Source: Spirogloea muscicola (taxonomy: Eukaryota > Streptophyta > Zygnematophyceae > Spirogloeales > Spirogloeaceae). From it: a stretch of DNA of 59,037 bases. The stretch lies in NCBI GenBank assembly GCA_009602725.1, contig WELB01000307.1:1-59037 (forward strand), given 5' to 3'. Made by a program: the position numbers and the translations under genes. Position 1 is the first letter of the stretch, and each line of letters starts with the position of its first letter. The notes beneath the pieces were generated by a model. It saw only the letters and a list, made by a program, of their open reading frames with translations. It made no database searches and was not told where the DNA came from. Below are positions 1-12,099 of the stretch, one piece after another.

Positions 1-420
1 CATGGGACGATCTTGGCGGCCCCACAGGGCCCCAGTCCCGCATGGCCCGCCTTTCCTCCCCCCGGAGCCCCGGCACGACGGCGCGCCCTCCCGGCCCCTC
101 CCGAAGCTTGCCCGCCCGCCAGGCTGCGTGCGCCGCTCCAGGCGCCGGCCGTCGCTGGCGTGCAAGCGGGCCACCGTGGAAGCCCATGTGCCCCCCCCGC
201 CTTGGCTTCGCTCGGCCGACGCGGCCCCCCCCCTGAGGCCCGCTGCGATATGGGGGTCTGCACTGCTCCTGGGTGAGCCACAGCGTCTCAGCGTCGGAGA
301 TGCGGCCCGCATCCGATCCGGCTGTCTTCCCACTGTGGACGTCTTGATTGAGCGACCGAGCACTGTGGAAACAGTGCTCCGGAAGCTGTCTCCGGCATCG
401 AAGGCTACGGACGTGAACTG
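1..420. other. GC-rich stretch, no gene assigned
   Basis: Very GC-rich DNA with overlapping open frames in several phases, as expected from low stop-codon density. No protein family, splice-site chain or repeat was recognised. It may be the 5' flank of a gene lying outside the window. Confidence 0.3.
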
Positions 421-640
421 AAGAAAGGGCTCGCCCATTGAGGATAGGGGCTGGACAAGCCAGCCCAAAAAAGAATGAACAAAGAACGAGAAGGGGGCCA
501 GAGGAAGCCAGAGGAAGCGCTAAGAAACCAAAGCACACAAAGAAAGAAAGCAGCTACAAATCACTCAGTAACCCCTGCTAAGCAGCCGCAAATCAGAGAG
601 GCTAGGGTCCTGGAAGTGGGTCCCCTGGACAGAGCCAGAG
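421..640 (-). mobile_element. LINE 3'-UTR fragment
   Basis: Read on the minus strand, this stretch aligns by eye over about 200 bp with the plus-strand sequence at 30350-30560. Shared blocks include TTTGGGCTGG, CCTCAATGGGCGAGCCC and GCGGCTGCTTAG. It contains the recurring stem-loop GGGCTGG...CCAGCCC at 448-466. No coding part is left, so this is a 5'-truncated retrotransposon tail. Confidence 0.65.
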
Positions 641-728
641 GCAGCAGCGAGAACTGAAGGGGTCCCTCGACACTGTTCCCCAAGGCCGAGAGAGCACTTG
701 GGAACTGACCAGATCTCGGAAGAAACGA

Positions 729-1072
729 CAGTATCTACTCGTGTATTGCACGGGCAACGGATCAAGAAATCAAAATGTAGTTCCAAATACAATTTGTTAC
801 AGACAAGATGACAGCACTATTGCTGCCAGTAGTGTCAAATTCTTACAGCTATTAAAGATAAGTGGCGACCAGAGGGGCTATTGCCTCCTTAGGTCCCTCG
901 CAGTATCTACTCGTGTATTGCACGGGCAACGGATCAAGAAATCAAAATATATTTCCAAATACAATTTGTTACAGACAAGATGACAGCAGTATTGCTGCCA
1001 GTAGTCTCAAATTCTTACAGTTATTAAAGATAAGTGGCGACCAGAGGGGCTATTGCCTCCTTAGGTCCCTCG
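729..1072. repeat. Tandem duplication, 2 x 172 bp
   Basis: Positions 729-900 and 901-1072 are two head-to-tail copies of one 172-bp unit starting CAGTATCTACTCGTGTATTG and ending AGGTCCCTCG. They differ at only a few single positions. No open frame or known element was recognised in the unit. The stretch from 1073 to 1561 holds nothing else recognised and is probably the 3' flank of the MYB gene. Confidence 0.9.
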
Positions 1073-1561
1073 CATGAGTCATACGTTGGGAACCTCCAAA
1101 AGTTGCAAATGAGAGGAGAGGGGAGAGAAAAAGAAGGGCAGAGGGGAGGGACGGCTGCAGCTGAGCCCTGCACGAATGTCAGCAGCCACCTTCACATGAG
1201 CGGGACTAGCTCCTACTGTCCGTCCAAGTGGAGGAGCTGCTGATATCCGGCAGGTCCCATCTAGCAGATGCTGCAGTGCCACTGGCTGGCTTGCAGCGAG
1301 ACCAGCCAAGAGAGGTTGCAGCGTTGCGCGCTGGCTAACTGGGAAACAAGCTGTCTCCCAGTCCTCTTCGAGCTCCCCGTCCAGGGAGTCCTGATTCAAC
1401 ACACCTAACAAGCAATACCTGACTGTGTAACGTGCCAAGCGTTACAACCTATACAAAGACCGAGGGGGACGGAACCCTCAGATGGAAGCCAACCTCGCAG
1501 CAAGCGAGGTGGGCGGTCTAGAACCATAAGTGAGGGCCCTGTACTTGAGTGGAGAAGCACC

Positions 1562-4157
1562 TCATACAGCTGGCACCCGCAGCGGCGGGGTACTGTCGGA
1601 CTCAGTGGGCCAGGGCCGGGTGATGCCAAAGAAGCGCGAATGGGAGATCGGGCTGAGCAAGCAGGAAATGCCCGCCGCGAGGCTCGTGCTGTCCCAGGAC
1701 TCCTGCAGGCTGGTGGTGGGCCCGCCCGTCCAGTTGCTGCCGCGGGGGCTCAGCACGGAGTGGGAGAGGTAGTCAACCCAGGTGGACTGCTGCTGCTGCA
1801 AAGCAGGAGCTTGCGAGCCGCCTGAGCACGAGCCCTGCAGCAGGTCGGAAAGCTCCCAAAGGCCGTCCATGGTGATGCTGGCGGAGGTCTCCACGGTTGC
1901 AGAAGCCGAATTCCAGGAGAGAAGGTCGCACTCAGACCGGCTGCCCTTGCGGGCTGTGGCCGGCTGTTCATCGAAGGACGTGAGATTGCCAATGAGACTG
2001 GTACCGTGGACCGTTGCAGCGGGCTTGGGCGTCATGCCGCTGGCAAATTCAGACTCCCACCACAGAGGCTCGCTGTCGGTGCCCCAGAGGGAGGTCTTAG
2101 CTAGCAGTGGGCTCAGGACATTTCCACTGCAGAAGTCAGAGCAGAGCATCGCTGTCAGCAGCTGATGGCGAGCAACATGGACTTCTGAAGCTGCTCGATG
2201 AGCTTACAAGCCCATATACAGTTGACCACGTCAAAGGATTAGCCCAGGCGTCTCACTTGATGGTGGCAGGGTCGATGAGCATGGGCAGCAGCGCCTCTCC
2301 GTCCACCCTTGGGCTCTGCAGGGCCTCGCCCAGGTTGGGGATGGAGATGGAGATGTCCGAGCGCTTGAGCATGGCGTGTGTGGCAGCCACGCTGCTGCAC
2401 CACCAGAGCCAACAAAGATTCAGTCAGCCTGCCTGCATTGTGTGTCCAGCATTCTCAACATGCTGTCCAGCAAAAATAATCGTTAAGCCAGTCAGCCATG
2501 CCAGCCCGCTTCTCTCTTGCCACTAGATGTAGGACCATTTATGCTGACGCACGCAGTAGTTCCTCACCTTGTGGTAGGGATGACGCTCGTTGGTGATGAG
2601 GGCAGCTCCCTCTCCTCCAAGCTCTCTGAGGCACTCACTTCCTCACTCTCCTCGCTGCAGAAATCGGAGTGACAATATCGTAGCAGTGTGAGACACCGAC
2701 TGTGGCAAGGAATGGCCACTATGACCATGCCAAGCAAGTCAGGCCTACAGGGCTAGGCCTGACCAGGACCTAATCTTGGGAAAGGAAATTATCAAGACCC
2801 TCAACCGAGTCAGAGACTTGCATCGAAAATGCAATAGTATGGCCCCAATGTCCATGACAGTAAATTATACTTCGGCAAGCTGACAGAGGTGCCAGGTGCC
2901 AAGCTTACCTCTCTGATGCTGAGCTGGTATTGCAGCTGGCCTCTGACTGGTCCTCATCAGAACTCTCATGATGCAGGCTGCGGTGAGGAGGCAAGCCCTC
3001 CATGTCATCGTTGAAGGTTTGTTCCAGCGTCCTCTTGTTTGCTGCGGCCGCCGTGCTCCGGCGGAATTGGCGCACAAGCTTCTGGGCGCGCGGGGAGAGG
3101 TTCTTGGGGGAGGCCAGGAGGTGTGATGGCGCAGCTAGTGGGAGGAGGAAGCTCGACTTCAGCTGTGTCTGCTCAAGGTACACGGCATCGGCGGCTGCGC
3201 TTGGTGATAGTTCTTCCAGCAGCAAGCCCGCAGGTAAAGGCCCTCGCAGAGGGCCCCTTGGTCGCTCCATCTTTGCCTTGGGAGAGCCCTTGGCTACAGA
3301 AAAACAAACACAGCCGCTTCTTCACGTCAAGACCCAGCAAACCAGCATTGTCGCCATGCCTCCTTACGCAGTCGCCAGGCCTATGCATCCAATTTTGCAT
3401 TGCATAAATCTGTGCAAGTGCCAAGTTTTGAGGGCAGCATGTGAGCAGTGGCGCACACCTGAGAGGCCACCGCTGAGGTCGTCCAGCTCGGACAGGGGCT
3501 TGTGTGTCACGGGGTCGATGCCCATTTGCCGCAGCTTGCGCTTGATGCGCGTGTTCCAGTAATTCTTGATCTCGTTGTCAGTGCGACCAGGCATCTGGCC
3601 AGCAATGCGAGCCCATCTGCCACAGCGAGAAGCAGGAGACGTGCTCCGGGTCAGGCCAGTAGTCGTGACGGTGACGCCAGCGCCAATGCAGGCACCGAGT
3701 GGCCTCTCGAGGACGCTCAGGGCTGCTGGCACAAGCAGAGGAGCCACACATACCGGTTGCCGATGGCAGCGTGCAAGTCCACAATGAGCTGCTCCTCCTC
3801 GTCGGTGAAGGAGCCGCGCTTCAGATCCGGCCGCAGGTAGTTGGCCCAGCGCAGCCGGCAGCTCTTGCCACATCGCAGCAGGCCTGAGCAGAAGGGAGGA
3901 GGCTTGTGTTAGGGTCCCAGGGCCGCGCCGGAAGGCAAGGCAAATGGCGGCCAGCGCAATGCAGGGGGCGCGGGCAGGCCTGGCGCAGGGGGCGGGGTGG
4001 CGAGCCAGCGGCGCCCGCTCTCACCGGCCTTCTTGGGGATGGTGCTCCAGTTGCCGTCGCCGTGCTCGCCGATGAACTTGACGAGCTTCTCGTCCTCCTC
4101 GGGCGTCCACGGGCCCTTCTTCAGGCCCGTCTTGTCGCAGCACGGCGCGCGCACCAT
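1562..4157 (-). CDS. R2R3-MYB transcription factor
   Basis: DNA-binding transcription regulator of the plant R2R3-MYB class. Seven exons: 4157-4025, 3883-3754, 3616-3459, 3293-2909, 2654-2568, 2394-2257 and 2126-1562. These give about 531 aa with phase agreement at all junctions. The N-terminus starts [21 protein letters not shown]2 has the regularly spaced tryptophans and [13 protein letters not shown]3 has [20 protein letters not shown] followed by [18 protein letters not shown]. The two introns inside the MYB repeats fall after KKAG (phase 1) and inside the Arg codon of GNR|W (phase 2), the positions typical of land-plant genes. The acidic-Leu/Lys-Arg pattern used for bHLH contact in R3 is not present. 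The long tail is Ser/Glu- and Gln-rich and may act in activation. The start is the first ATG before the conserved N-terminus. Exon 6 has a tandem acceptor (CAGCAG), so one Ser may be optional. Target genes are unknown. Confidence 0.9.
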
Positions 4158-4612
4158 GGCGGCCGCGCGGCTGGGCGGGGGCGGGCGCTGGCGGGCGCGG
4201 GNCCTCTGGGGCAAGGCGCCGAGACGGCCAGGGAGGGAGCGGAGCGGGGGTGCCCTTCAGGCCCACCGGCCAAGGCGCCCCCCCCCACGCGTAACGACGA
4301 CGGGGGGGCGCCAGGTGCTGGGGGCGGAGACGGCGCCAGATCGGAGATTTGCCGCTCTGCCCCGGGCGCCTGGCGCCACGGCGGCGCCCCGTGCCAGCTC
4401 CCCGCGCCCCGCGCGGGCCGCGCCGCCACGTGACGGCGGGCGGGCCGCCCCGCTGGGCCCGCACTTATCGCCCCCCTCCGTTAGGGGGACACATGGGCGC
4501 GCGGGGGCCCGCCCTCATCCCCGTCTCCCCCCTGCTGCGCCTGGGCCACCGGGCGCGCCGATCCCCCGGGGATGGCGCCCCCCCCCCGTGCCGGGCCCCA
4601 CTAGTCCCGCCT

Positions 4613-4870
4613 CCCACCTTGTCACAGCCGATTCTTTCATATCTGCAGCCGCCTTCTTGTCGCCCCGCCATTCATTGCGCACGGCGCCGCCTCTTCCCCC
4701 GATCGTTCGGCCTTCTCGTCCGCCGCTTCATCGAGGCGGGCCTGGCGAGCGCCGCTAGCTGCCGGAGCACCCCCCTATAGCCCCATGTGGCCCCATCCTT
4801 GCACTAGTTTTTGCCCCTGAACACAATGTATTGGCTGGAATGGCCACCCATTTACTTCATGCGCACTTGC
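4613..4870 (+). mobile_element. LINE 3'-end fragments upstream of MYB
   Basis: Positions 4620-4652 match the 3' terminus of the LINE family seen at 11748, 44941 and 58808 (CAGCCGATTCTTTCAT, then GCAGCCGC), here on the plus strand. Positions 4818-4862 resemble the LINE 3' UTR at 30075-30110 (AATGTATTGGCT). These are short remnants about 0.46 kb upstream of the MYB start. Confidence 0.55.
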
Positions 4871-6185
4871 GCGCTCGTTACATCTGCTTCTTCTGCTGCC
4901 CCCCTTTACTCGTCTCTGTGGGCGACGAGCACTTTCTTCATTACTGCGCCCCCCTCACGTTCTTCTCCTCGACCTCACTCCCCCCCCCCNTCACTCCCCT
5001 CCCCCCACATGCTTATCCCTCGTGTTCCGCCGCTGGCGAGGGGTTTAGCTTCGGCTACCGCCAGTCCGCCTCAGCACCCCCGTGGACCCCCACACGCCTC
5101 CCCGGCGCACGCCAGGGGTTCCCGAACGTTCAGGTACCGACAGCCGGGAGCCTTCTGGTGGCTGCCCCTGCCTCGCACTTGGGATGCGCACAGACCCCAG
5201 GCGACGGTCCGCCTGCCTGCTCCAGCTGCATTCGAAGCGCTTGATCCTCTCGAGCGCTCGTGCTAAGCGCTTCTGATGCCTTGGGCGCTCTCTGAAATGA
5301 CCACCTTGACGACAGAGAGGTGACATAATAAGCCTCACGACGACTTACGGCGATGGCTGTGAACACCTGAGAATGCGAAAGAGAGATTTAGTTTCTGTCT
5401 CTTGAAAACGTGCTTGCGGAATAGTCACAATAATACTCGGCACCGGCATGACCAACATTGCCGCCAGCTTTTCAATACTGCTGCATTGGACAATGTCCGC
5501 AAGACAGAAATTTAGCCACTGCTGCCAAGGTAACTCCTGAGCAGGAATTTCCGTTTTGGAATGCTTATTGTCGTGGACTTTGGAGACTGCCCGTGATGGA
5601 GGGCCACAGGGCTGTACTATGACTCCACTGCTTGCTGTGGAGCAGAGGCCAAGGGCGCAGCGCGAGAAAACCTCGGCAGCTTTATGCAGGGCCACGCGAG
5701 CCACCAGAGAACATCCTGAAGAGGACAGGCTCTGGCGCTCATCCCCTGCCCTTACTGACCATGCTCAGGGACCAGTTTTCTGCTTTCTCTACTACTAAAT
5801 CTTGCAGCAAAGTTTTCATTCAGCAACAGTTCACCAATTGACTTCAGAGCTGCAACCTCATACCTGCACGCTACTGACAGGTGCAGGTTGACAAAGGCCC
5901 AAGCCATGGGAGATGCCTCACAATACATGGCAGGGCTTCGGAAGCACATGAGATTGGAGGCGTATTGTAGGGACAACCTGCACTGCCGAAGACAGAGAGC
6001 ACTTCGTCTGCACCTGCTCCCTATTCTCAATCATCCGAGAAGTCAAAAGACCTCTCTCAACTCCATGGCCCAGAGCTTCCCTCAAACGCTGTAATATCAC
6101 TGGGCCGAATGTACGGCTAATCAATGGATCACAGTGCACGTGCATCATGTTCGAGCTACAGAAGCACTCAGGAAGGAGCCATGGG
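4871..6185. other. Intergenic region, no gene recognised
   Basis: The left part is C-rich low-complexity DNA containing a single N at 4990. The right part probably includes the 3' flank of the minus-strand gene ending at 6186. Short open frames exist on both strands, but none has family motifs or a splice-site chain. Confidence 0.4.
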
Positions 6186-9100
6186 TCAGAGTGTCCAGTG
6201 ACTGCGTAGGATAAAGGACAGGACATTTCTCGATGATCTATCCGTGACATAAAGCAAGCCCGGCTGCAGGTTGCAACCTCTACCAACGCCAAGCTGCAGG
6301 AAGGCCTCCGCCTGTATACCCTGAAGCATTTACCAAGGAATTGTCACTTGGGCTTAGCTCCAGAGAATCGATTTTGTGCATGGTATGCTTCCTATTGCTA
6401 CCAGCCTGCAACCTTACAACTGTTGTCACTCTATTCTTCCGTTAAGCAACATTGCACACATATCTGTGCTTGGAGCATGTTCTTCAAAGACACTTCCGCA
6501 ATTCACAGCAAGACTCAAACTTTTCCTGAGAGCATCTAATAAATGTAGCCGGGCCTCACCTGAAGTAATGTATGGGCATTCTCAGAGTCATCATTTTCTG
6601 TGGACCACATGTCTGAATTTCCACTGCCAATGGCAATACCCCAGCCTGTTGATTGTGAGCCATCAGGTGTCCTGCCAGAAGAAAGCCGTCAACAGCACAA
6701 AGCTCACAATCCTGTCAACTCTTATTTGTGCATGAGTACTTCATACTGACCAATGTAGCAACTCACGCACCACATGTAGAGGTGAGACTGTGAAGCTGAA
6801 GCAGCAGGTCCTCAAGATAGGACTAGTGCTTCCCTAACCTCAATAGGCTGAGATTCCACTCCAGTCCTTTGTGAGTTCTCTCGGAAGACCAAAGGCCTCT
6901 TTCTGCCTGGGCCCAACAAGCTAATGTTGCTGCAGCGCCCACATCGAGTGCTCCAGCCATAGCAACAGACTGCATGGAAACGCAGTAGGTAAGCAGACAC
7001 TCTCATTGACTGACCCTAGACGTTCTGTCAATCTGGATGTGTCCGTCTATTAGAGCGAGAAGGCCATCCTATATGATACTATGCCAATAGTACTATCAAT
7101 GCCAATGCAACTGGCAAGAAGGTAAATGGAGCAGCAGCATAATGTCCCAAAACACATCTGCTGCCAAAGACTAGGATCACAACAGCTGCTGTAATGAAGG
7201 GCGCAACTACCAGGTTCTTGCGTTTGCTGGGTCATATATGATTGCAAAATTTAGATGAGCTATCTATGGAGAAAATGTTGTATATGGCGTAAAAGTTTGA
7301 GCCAGTTCTGTCTGAAGAAAGGCATACCTGCATGCTCGTGCCCGGAAGCTCGTGTCCTTCATTAAACTGCAAACTCTCGTATAAGAGTCTGCTTAAATTT
7401 ACTGAAGCCTTGCGCATCTCATCACTAATCATCAGAACGCATCTCATCACTTATCATCAGAGGAGGTAGACCGCTGCTAATGTCCAGCACAATTGCAAGA
7501 GACACAGCTGCTACTGAAGTACCTGAGGTACCCCGGGTGCACCATCTCCATCAGTGTGCTGCTCTGTTGAGTATCTAGGTTGGAAGAAGCGAGTCATAGT
7601 GGCAAGAGGCCTGAGCTTGGGTATGATCAAGGGACCCATCTCGCTCCAATGCATGCCGATGGCCCCAAGAGGCGGAGGTGCTGGCCAAAATTGGCTCACA
7701 GCAGAGAAAGAGAGAAGCAGACGGTCCATGGGCTGTAGCGTGAGCTGTGCCAAAGTACTGATTGGCACGACGACCACATGTCAGTAGCCTATTTCTAAGC
7801 TGCCAGCAGGCCTTGCTATGAAAGATCAATGTCAGTGTTGCCCACATCTTCGGTGATGCTTCATTGTTGCTGGTTGTAGATTGAGCACAAGGTGATGTTG
7901 TACATACATGAACGAGAGAACACTCAAACTCCAGCTTGAGTGAGTTGTCAGCAGCTAGGAACCTACCTGGAGCAGACGGGCCCATCTTCATTGCCTGTTT
8001 GACAGAGGCCATCATTCCCGATACCCAACAGCTGTGCAAGACACAAAGAAGCTCTTGATGCTTTCACAGAGACGCACACGGCAGACCCAACACATCTGCT
8101 GAATAGGCTTGGTCCATTGCTTGCAGATGTAGTCAAAGCTTGGTCCTGGATAAGAACTGGCATTGTGTCAGTCATGCGGGCCACTCCATGCTGCCATGCA
8201 GTCGTTGCAGCTATGATCATGTGAGTTGCACTTGCTGTCTCATTCCTCGAGCTTCCTCGTAGTCACTCTGGCTAGAAAGACAATCCCGCCGCTAACAAAT
8301 GCGTCCTGCTTGCAGCATGTCTATGCTTGCTGGACTGGTAGACAGTGCAAGTGTGCTACTAAGATCCTATCCTGGACTGTGGGCTTTTGCTTGGGGCATG
8401 CAATACAAGCATTGTGTTCGTTTGACTGCTGGATTTGAGCACTTCTTGTCATGGATGATCCCCTCAGATATAGATCTGGGTGTGAGAAGGTAGAATATAC
8501 TAAGAGTCACACAAGAGCTAGACACCACTCTTGACGTACTCAGGCTTTGATCGTAAGTGTGTCAACAACTAATTGATGCTTATTGGATGCACGACTACTA
8601 GACTCGGGCATAACTTCTCATGAGCCAAATACTAGACCATATGGTTACTGCTCCATGAATAGTATCAACTTGATACCTGGAGGGGATTGATATTCTCAAT
8701 CATATCCTTTCCATTTGCACCAATAGGTGCTGCCTTCACAGTCACCTCCTCGCTGAGTTCAGTCGTGTACATAACCTTCTCCAGCCGAAGAGGGCTGCCT
8801 GTCAAGTGGCTGCATTGCGAGGGCAATGTCAGCCGAATGTGGAGCTGCTTGATACTTGCAGCGTAGAGTCATGGAGACTGAGACAAGCAGTGTTGTGCCG
8901 TCTATCTTGTACCAATCTTGACAAAGTGGATGTTACCCAGTGCTAGCTGTGGGTCATGTATGGTGTGCAAGCAACTGAACATCCAATCACTCCTACGCCG
9001 TAAATAGTTGCCAGACCAAAAGGGCCTCATGATGTACTGACAAGCACCTGCCACTTGGATCCTCGTAGCCAGCAATGAACTGTGTACTTAACGAGTCATG

Positions 9101-11735
9101 TTTCCGGAAGGGGGTCTCAAATTTGAACCTGACATGTAAGCCGGTCTTCATGCCAGCCCTGTCCAGCTGCACAACCATACTCCTGTGAGTATTTGGCAGA
9201 GAAGACTGGCGCACACATGAAAGGCAACTGACTTGCCATCTGGCAACATTGATGATGGACACGTCTATTCCACAACTTTCATCAGAGCAGACAGTCACTT
9301 TGCAATTTCTGTGAGGTGCATGTCAAAGGCAAGCACATCAAGGAGCACAAAAATTTAGACGGAAAGACATCAACCGGCTCAAGGCAGACCTGCTCTAAAG
9401 CAGAGCGGGCCATGTCCCCAGCAGATGGATCCACATGGACATAGGCAGCTCCTGCTGTGACTTCGCCCTTCAACCTTGTCCGAGGGCCACCCTGGACAAA
9501 GCATGACCACACTCTCATACGGGTATATTTTGGTCCAAATTTGCACTGCTGATGATGCTATAGGTCTGCTTGATTGCAAGTGAGCCTTCTCCTTGCAGCA
9601 CATTGTCTTCTAGCTGAGCAGTAGTCATCGATTACAAGTGTTGATAATTTGGAAAGTCAAAGGCAAACCTGAGATTCAGCAGATCCTTTCAGGCGTCTAA
9701 GACCAGTATGGTGCTCCAGTTTGTCCAAGCGCTCTCTTGCCTTGAGCAGATCAGCAAAAGCTTCTCTTTGCAGCCTCCTGAGAGCACTGACCTGTCAATT
9801 CACCTCATTGTTGTGAGTATTGGAAACCATAGAAAGATTTCGTACTTACACAGCTGTCAGATGTACTCAATATTCTGTTGCTTGATCCTTCATTCTCCTG
9901 CTGCTGTGTTGCTGGGACTTGCTTGCAGCAACAACGCACCTCAGAACGATGAGCAAGGGCTCCGTCACCTTCTTGCTGCTCAAGCATGTCCACAACCATG
10001 CTAGCTGTCTCTGCCAGGAGAGCCTCTCTTTCTGTCTCACGCCTGCTGCTTGGTAGGACCCTTGGCCCGCCAGCCTCATCTTTCTTTTTTGCAGTTCCAC
10101 TTACCACCTCCATAAGCCTGGCGGTCCACCGCTTCAGTGTAGCAATTATACCAGCAGCTTCATCATTGGAATCTGATGTTTGCGCACTTCCACCATCCTG
10201 AGCTGGGCCCTGAACGCATTTAAGGCCTAAATGGAATCAGACGTATATGAGGGTGCCAGATCGCATAGTGACGATGAGACAGGCTAGACATCTCACAATT
10301 GTTTGTCACACATAGAAGGACCATAGTAAGCAGTTTCAGGAGTCTAGCTCTCATTGCTTGGGTGTGAGTTGATTGAAGTCATCATGCACTGTCTGGCATT
10401 ATCTGGCAGGCCAAAGGGGTCAAATTCACCTTGCCAGAATCAGCTTCAGATACTCCTTCCTCATCATTGCTGCTTTGATGCGATATAGAGCCTGTTGCAG
10501 CAGCCTTGCTATCTGTGACCAGAATAGCACATTGTACTCGTGTAAATGAGGCCCACTTTTGACTGGACACTGACTGTAAGAACACTGCGGTGTCAGGACT
10601 GCAGTGTGGGCTGCAGATAACCATCCTGCAACATGGTGAACTTTTTGTGCTACTCAACATAGCAAGACAGAGCAGGAAATGCCTGGAAGAAGTCCTGGTT
10701 CACTGCATCCTATACTTGTACGTTTCTCTACATAAGCCACCTACAGATCTACCAAGAGCCTGCAGACCAAACAGAGATCATGTGCTTCAGCGCTGCACAT
10801 AGAGCACCTTCTGTGCTTGATGGTGCACTGCTCCTGGGGCTACTCAGTGAAGCAAAGACAGGCGGTGCTTGGCTCCTCTCCAATGCTGCACCACCTTCTA
10901 CAGCACTCTGTTCCCACGTGGTCCCCGTTGCTTGCTCAATGCTCACATCCTCTGAAATCCCCTCTTCATCATCAGACTCAGTTGACATTAACATCTTTTC
11001 CTCCACGGTTGCTGGTCCGTTATCGTGGCCTCCTCCATCATGATGTTCACCGCCATCATCACCCCCTCCACCAGTGCCCCCATTGTCGAAGCTGCTAGAG
11101 TCCTCGACCATGTGATCATGCGGACCGATTTCAGCACTTCCATCAGACCTTGCAGGATGTTCATCCGCCCTTGCCACTGGCTTGTCATTTGAGAGCTGCA
11201 TAGGCTGATCAGTGTGCCTTCCTGGTGCCTGCTCTCCTACAAACGAGAAGGAGCTGGTCACAGGTGATCAAGTCTAGTCAGGAGCTATGCCATGAGCATG
11301 TTCTCAGATAGCCAGACTAGTGCCAGAAAGTCGTGATGGATATTGCACCACACTCCATGCGCTTTTACGAGTGACCACTTCAAGCTCACCATAGGCCGCA
11401 TTGATGGTTGTGGCAAGTCCTTGGAGACCATCAAGCCTCCTCGCATGAGCTTGGTTTCGACCTCCTGCTCCTACTCGCTGTTCTGCGTCATCTCTGGCTT
11501 CCGTCTCGCAACGATGAGCTGGCCAGGTCCACCTCCTGTAGGCTGCTCTCCGATGCTCCTCCACGGAGACAGAGCCTGCAGGCGTGACTGAGAGCTGACC
11601 GTCGAGCCGGGGCTGGCAGACGAGCGCCTGGCAGCTCCAGCTGGGCGGGACAGGAGGCGGACCGCCACAGCCATATGGGAGAGCTCTGAGCGCTGCGCTA
11701 TCAGCGGAGAAGGCGGCGCTCTGGCCGGCGGCCAT
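6186..11735 (-). CDS. Unknown coiled-coil and beta-strand-rich protein
   Basis: Multi-exon gene of about 900 aa that I do not recognise. Likely exons: 11735-11390, 11236-10808, 10512-10430, 10209-9940, 9791-9669, 9613-9521, 9491-9349, 9308-9237, 9182-9048, ~8916-8856, 8809-8677, 8145-7967, 7757-7523, 7366-7328, 6969-6839, 6671-6560 and 6311-6186. Order in the product: low-complexity N-terminus; acidic Gly/His-rich region; charged helical segments (e.g. REAFADLLKARERLDKLE); then many short strands alternating hydrophobic and polar residues, such as TGLHVRFKFETPF, STLAQLTLQPMDRLLLSFS, GWGIAIGSG and LQPGLLYVTD. It ends FILRSHWTL. This suggests an outer-envelope beta-barrel, which is inference only. 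Phases agree at nearly all junctions. The 9/10 junction is one nucleotide out of phase, so something is missing or misplaced there, and exon 7 may instead end at 9390. An extra exon between 8677 and 8145 is possible. The ATG lies about 9 nt from a LINE 3' end. Confidence 0.65.
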
Positions 11736-11743
11736 GGCCTCTA

Positions 11744-12010
11744 GAAAGCGGCTGCTGATATGAAAGAATCGGCTGTGAAATGCCAGCCAGATGCATACAG
11801 GTGTTCATGACGGAGCCAAAGGCTAGGCAGACAGGGCGCCCTCAATACCCCCGTGTCAGCAGTAGGAAGTCAGATGAGCTGAGGGGAGGAAGAGCAACCC
11901 CGCTGCGCAAGCCAGAGGCTGCTGCAAGGGCGCGACCAGCGCGGCGGTGCAAAGCAAGCGCTTGGGAGCGCTGCAGGGACATAGACAGTCGCATACGGTA
12001 GCAGGACACT
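11744..12010 (-). mobile_element. 5'-truncated LINE 3' end
   Basis: Nearly identical to 44936-45203 and 58804-59037. Read on the minus strand, the last ~60 codons of the element ORF (RMRLSMSLQRSQALALHRR ... FLLLTRGY, stop) are followed by a ~110-bp 3' UTR. The UTR holds the stem-loop GGCTGGCATTTCACAGCC at 11771-11788 and ends ...ATATCAGCAGCCGCTTTC. The 5' part is missing, as expected from incomplete target-primed reverse transcription. It sits directly upstream of the gene starting at 11735. Confidence 0.85.
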
Positions 12011-12099
12011 AGGGAGGCTGGCCGGAGCCACAGCGAATGTACACTCGCGCGGAGTGTCCGAGGGCATAAGTGTGAGCCGCCGACGTTAGGCACTCCGCG

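Noticed and set aside
2-421. 139-codon open frame at the window start
   Set aside because: It overlaps other long frames in GC-rich DNA, has no family motif, and its composition explains its length.
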